Shown here piece by piece: positions 62,734 through 64,000 of a stretch of 64,000 bases of DNA. The notes beneath the pieces are model-generated. The model was not told where the DNA came from. It did not search any database and saw only the letters and a program-made list of their open reading frames with translations. Position numbers and translations under genes: made by a program. The stretch comes from Phytoactinopolyspora alkaliphila (lineage in GTDB: Bacteria > Actinomycetota > Actinomycetes > Jiangellales > Jiangellaceae), in contig NZ_JAAGOB010000011.1 of NCBI RefSeq assembly GCF_010550695.1, positions 1 through 64,000 on the forward strand, in the 5' to 3' direction. Positions within the stretch are counted from its first letter, which is position 1; each line of letters begins with the position of its first letter.

Positions 62734-63963
62734 TCAGGCCTGGTCCAGTGCGGTCTCCGGGTCGGAGAGCCGTTCCGGTTCGACAGTCTGGCCGGAGCGC
62801 ACCAGTGCCTCGATGGGGGCTATGCCGTCGTCCCACATGTTGACGTGCATGCCGGCGACGACACGGCCGCCGTCCAGCCAGAACGCCTGAAACACCCGGC
62901 CCTCCACGTCGCCGCGGAGAACGACGTCGTCGTATCCACCCGGCGGAGCGTGCCCGATGTACTCCATCCCGAGGTCGTACTGATCGGTGAAGAAATAGGG
63001 CAGCCGGTCGTAGGAGACGTCCTGGCCGAGCATGGACCGGGCCGCCGCTGGGCCGCCGTCGAGCGCATTGGACCAATGCTCGACCCGGACCCGCCCCGGC
63101 AGTACAGGATGGTCCATGCTGGCGATGTCACCTGCGGCGTAGACGTCAGGATCCGACGTCCGCAGCGCGGCGTCGACGGCTACGCCGTCGTCGATGTCGA
63201 GCCCGGCGGCGACGGCCAGGTCGATCACCGGCCGTACCCCGATGCCGACCACCACCGTGTCGGCCATGATCTCGTCGCCATCCGCCGTGACCACCGCCAC
63301 CACACGGCCGTTGTCGCCGATCACCTCGCGGACCTCGGAACCGAGCCGCAGACTCACGCCGTGTTCGCGATGCAGATCGGCGAACACCCGCCCGACCTTC
63401 GCCCCCATCACACCTTGCAGCGGCAGGTCGGCCACCTCGATCAGGGTGACCTCGGCCCCGTGCGTCCGGGCCGCCGCGGCCACCTCCAGGCCGATCCAGC
63501 CGCCACCGATGACAGCCACCCGGTGCCCCGGTTCGAGCACGTCGAGAAGGTGGTCCGCATGCGGCAGCTCACGCAGGTAGTAGACGGCGTCCAGTTCTGC
63601 GCCGGGGACGTCGAGCCGCCGTGGCTCGGACCCCGTGGCGAGGAGGAGCTTCTCGTAGCCGATCCGCTCGCCGCCGGCAACCTCGACCTGGTGATCGCCC
63701 GGATGCAACGCCGTGACCCGGACGCCCAGCCGCAGGTCGATGTCGTGGCCGGAATACCACTCGAGAGGGTGGACGAACGCCTTCTCCCGCTCGTCGGCGC
63801 CGAGCAGATAGCCTTTCGACAGCGGCGGCCGCTCGTACGGCGGCAGGTCTTCGGCCGCGAGCAGCACCACCTGTCCGTCGAAGCCTTCCTCACGCAGCGT
63901 CTCCGCCGCCTTGGCCCCGGCCAGGCCCCCACCCACGATCACGAACACACCCTCGGTACTCAT
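62734..63963 (-). CDS. FAD-dependent NAD(P)H:ferredoxin-type reductase
   Basis: The protein has 409 residues. The FAD motif FVIVGGGLAGAKAAETLREE is at the N-terminus. YEKLLLATGSEPRRL is the ATG motif. A second fold, HRVAVIGGGWIGLEVAAAAR, binds NAD(P)H. The second FAD contact is PDVYAAGDIA, followed by a C-terminal reductase domain (LPYFFTDQYDLGMEYIGH) as in rhodocoxin/putidaredoxin reductases. It delivers electrons to ferredoxin or a related partner; no P450 or ferredoxin is adjacent. ATG 63963 lies 37 bases from the window edge, so the upstream context is unknown. Confidence 0.93.
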   Translation of the reverse strand: MSTEGVFVIVGGGLAGAKAAETLREEGFDGQVVLLAAEDLPPYERPPLSKGYLLGADEREKAFVHPLEWYSGHDIDLRLGVRVTALHPGDHQVEVAGGERIGYEKLLLATGSEPRRLDVPGAELDAVYYLRELPHADHLLDVLEPGHRVAVIGGGWIGLEVAAAARTHGAEVTLIEVADLPLQGVMGAKVGRVFADLHREHGVSLRLGSEVREVIGDNGRVVAVVTADGDEIMADTVVVGIGVRPVIDLAVAAGLDIDDGVAVDAALRTSDPDVYAAGDIASMDHPVLPGRVRVEHWSNALDGGPAAARSMLGQDVSYDRLPYFFTDQYDLGMEYIGHAPPGGYDDVVLRGDVEGRVFQAFWLDGGRVVAGMHVNMWDDGIAPIEALVRSGQTVEPERLSDPETALDQA

Positions 63964-64000
63964 GTGGCTGACACTGACCGAAAGGTGACCACACTGTCAA

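Overview
The window is chromosomal DNA of a high-GC actinomycete. The evidence is uniformly GC-rich coding with frequent GTG starts, WXG100/type VII-like genes, an AfsR/SARP-type giant regulator, the ligA to methionine-synthase-like neighbourhood, and a gatC-gatA-gatB operon. A Jiangella- or Streptomyces-like filamentous genus would fit, but the genus is a guess. No tRNA, rRNA, CRISPR array, transposase or phage gene was seen.

Layout. 1-3.6 kb: end of an unknown gene, a minus-strand cluster of an FHA-like protein and two type VII-like proteins, then a small conserved hypothetical. 3.8-9.8 kb: flavin-binding protein, ilvD, cupin, a BNR-repeat protein divergent from a PadR regulator, and a 2-hydroxyacid dehydrogenase. 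9.8-15.4 kb: PQQ-type sugar dehydrogenase lipoprotein, siderophore-interacting protein coupled to a Ski2-like helicase, and a phosphotransferase. 15.4-23.7 kb: methyltransferase with a LuxR-family regulator, Gfo/Idh/MocA oxidoreductase, PTS enzyme I, a DUF4097-like protein, and a SPFH-NfeD pair. 23.9-26.7 kb: a compact WXG100, large partner and lipoprotein operon. 26.7-33.1 kb: an eroded accessory stretch with a PD-(D/E)XK nuclease-like gene between direct repeats, a shattered histidine-kinase pseudogene, a MarR/DOPA-dioxygenase pair, and fragments of LacI-, golvesin- and GH5-like genes. 33.2-37.6 kb: an envelope cluster of a secreted S55 peptidase, an M50B-like membrane protease and an LPXTG surface protein with an Asp-every-second-residue stalk. 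37.9-41.4 kb: gat operon with a small extra membrane gene. 41.6-46.4 kb: acyltransferase, two histidine kinases sharing a 725-bp identical block, and one response regulator. 46.5-54.5 kb: ACT-domain protein, RecQ helicase with a phosphoribosyltransferase-like tail, CapA-like protein, ligA, methionine-synthase-like protein and TetR. 54.6-64 kb: SDR reductase, second TetR and hydrolase, methyltransferase, SARP/NB-ARC regulator, DUF72 protein and FAD reductase.

The strongest unexplained signals are the dispersed intergenic repeats. One 88-bp perfect palindrome (37799-37886) and a 94-bp near-perfect copy of it (85-178) lie about 37.6 kb apart, with a decayed third copy at 8.77 kb. A second, 64-bp family ends in TGATCAT-containing arms. 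A third family is a roughly 29-bp tandem unit. Nearly all sit at gene 3' ends, mostly between convergent genes, and three times the element itself supplies the neighbouring gene's stop codon. Several paired operators (PadR, MarR and both TetR regulators) can also be read directly.
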